In this document: piece by piece, positions 63,856 to 64,000 of the stretch
Numbering within the stretch: position 1 is the first letter of the stretch
Layout: each line of letters begins with the position of its first letter
Assembly (NCBI RefSeq): GCF_002836415.1
Contig: NZ_PJBP01000171.1
Coordinates: 1-64,000, forward strand
Direction of reading: 5' to 3'
Source of the DNA: Psychromonas sp. MB-3u-54
Lineage (GTDB): Bacteria; Pseudomonadota; Gammaproteobacteria; Enterobacterales; Psychromonadaceae
Length of the DNA: 64,000 nucleotides
Notes under the pieces: generated by a model
Databases searched by the model: none
What the model saw: the letters and a program-made list of their open reading frames with translations, nothing else
What the model was told of the DNA's origin: nothing
Position numbers and translations under genes: made by a program

Positions 63856-64000
63856 CTAGTGCTATCGGACCTAAGTTTGCATTATATATTCATGATCTAA
63901 TTTCATCATCCCGTTCAATAGAAAAGGGTTGGACAATTAGATTATGTACGCGGACTTATATCGGCGTCTTTACTCTGTGTGGCGCTGCCCTCTGTGGTAG
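63855..64000 (-). repeat. Dispersed repeat, family C, copy 2 (inverted, reaches the window edge)
   Basis: Read on the minus strand from CTACCACAGAGGGC to ACTAGT it matches 40884-41040 in order, including CCCTTTTCTATTGAACGGGA and GATGATGAAATTAG. It begins at the last base of radD, so insertion may have fixed the present radD end. The far end is cut by the window. Confidence 0.6.

Noticed and set aside
1-64000. tRNA, rRNA or other stable RNA genes
   Set aside because: I saw no tRNA-like cloverleaf ends or rRNA segments in any intergenic region; a covariance-model scan would be needed to exclude small RNAs.

Overview
The window looks like chromosomal DNA of a cold-adapted marine gammaproteobacterium, most like Psychromonas or a close relative in the Alteromonadales. 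This is inferred from the AT-rich base composition and from the gene set: thrABC, grcA, rsmE-gshB-yqgE-ruvX, umuDC, radD, yjjPB, a SEC-C protein of the PBPRA1643 type, a CspA-type cold-shock gene and a ter stress cluster. No organism-specific marker gene is present. There are no rRNA or tRNA genes and no CRISPR array. Many intergenic spaces hold small repeats and gene relics, as expected of a genome rich in mobile elements.

Layout. 1-1456: DUF1538 membrane protein (cut by the window edge), PII-like protein and CBS protein, one overlapping operon. 1480-2154: transposase relic and a host-attachment-family protein. 2437-6134: PepSY and cytochrome b561 genes divergent from an OmpR-type two-component system. 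The divergent region carries six 48-bp tandem units, and the regulator/kinase junction is triplicated in 130-bp units. 6237-13278: EamA transporter, then DUF2760 and two Hsp70-like genes. 13653-18425: universal stress protein, a split glutathionylspermidine amidase and synthetase, a TDT-family transporter, and a decayed transporter gene containing a 161-bp MITE-like insertion.

18882-23460: HD-GYP protein, then a PotD-type binding protein and a GGDEF/EAL protein arranged like the Vibrio NspS-MbaA polyamine sensor pair. 23661-31427: SLC13-type permease, azoreductase, an oxidoreductase operon, and a nitrilase divergent from an Lrp-type regulator. 32077-39732: the ter cluster, with three TerD proteins, a Na+/Ca2+ exchanger-like protein, PRTase/TRSP, HAD, StiP-type PRTase/PELOTA, a second HAD and TerB. 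39949-40576: greB broken by a MITE.

41408-46102: thrABC behind a leader with an intrinsic terminator. 46179-53054: tesB, an integrase relic, csp, SOS-regulated umuDC, grcA with a truncated paralogue, ung and a hemerythrin. 53415-56289: ruvX, yqgE, gshB and rsmE on the minus strand. 57207-63855: an MTHFR-like protein flanked by inverted copies of a repeat, yjjPB, SEC-C and DUF1244 proteins, a BMT5-like methyltransferase with a zinc finger, and radD.

Together the genes cover stress response (ter, usp, Hsp70 pair, umuDC, grcA), polyamine/thiol metabolism and signalling (gss, NspS/MbaA-like pair, gshB), threonine synthesis, and DNA repair. The points most worth a second look are the reduced ter-associated module, the 48-bp repeats that each spell a 14-residue peptide, the triplicated regulator/kinase junction, the methyltransferase with a eukaryote-like zinc finger, and several genes broken by MITEs.
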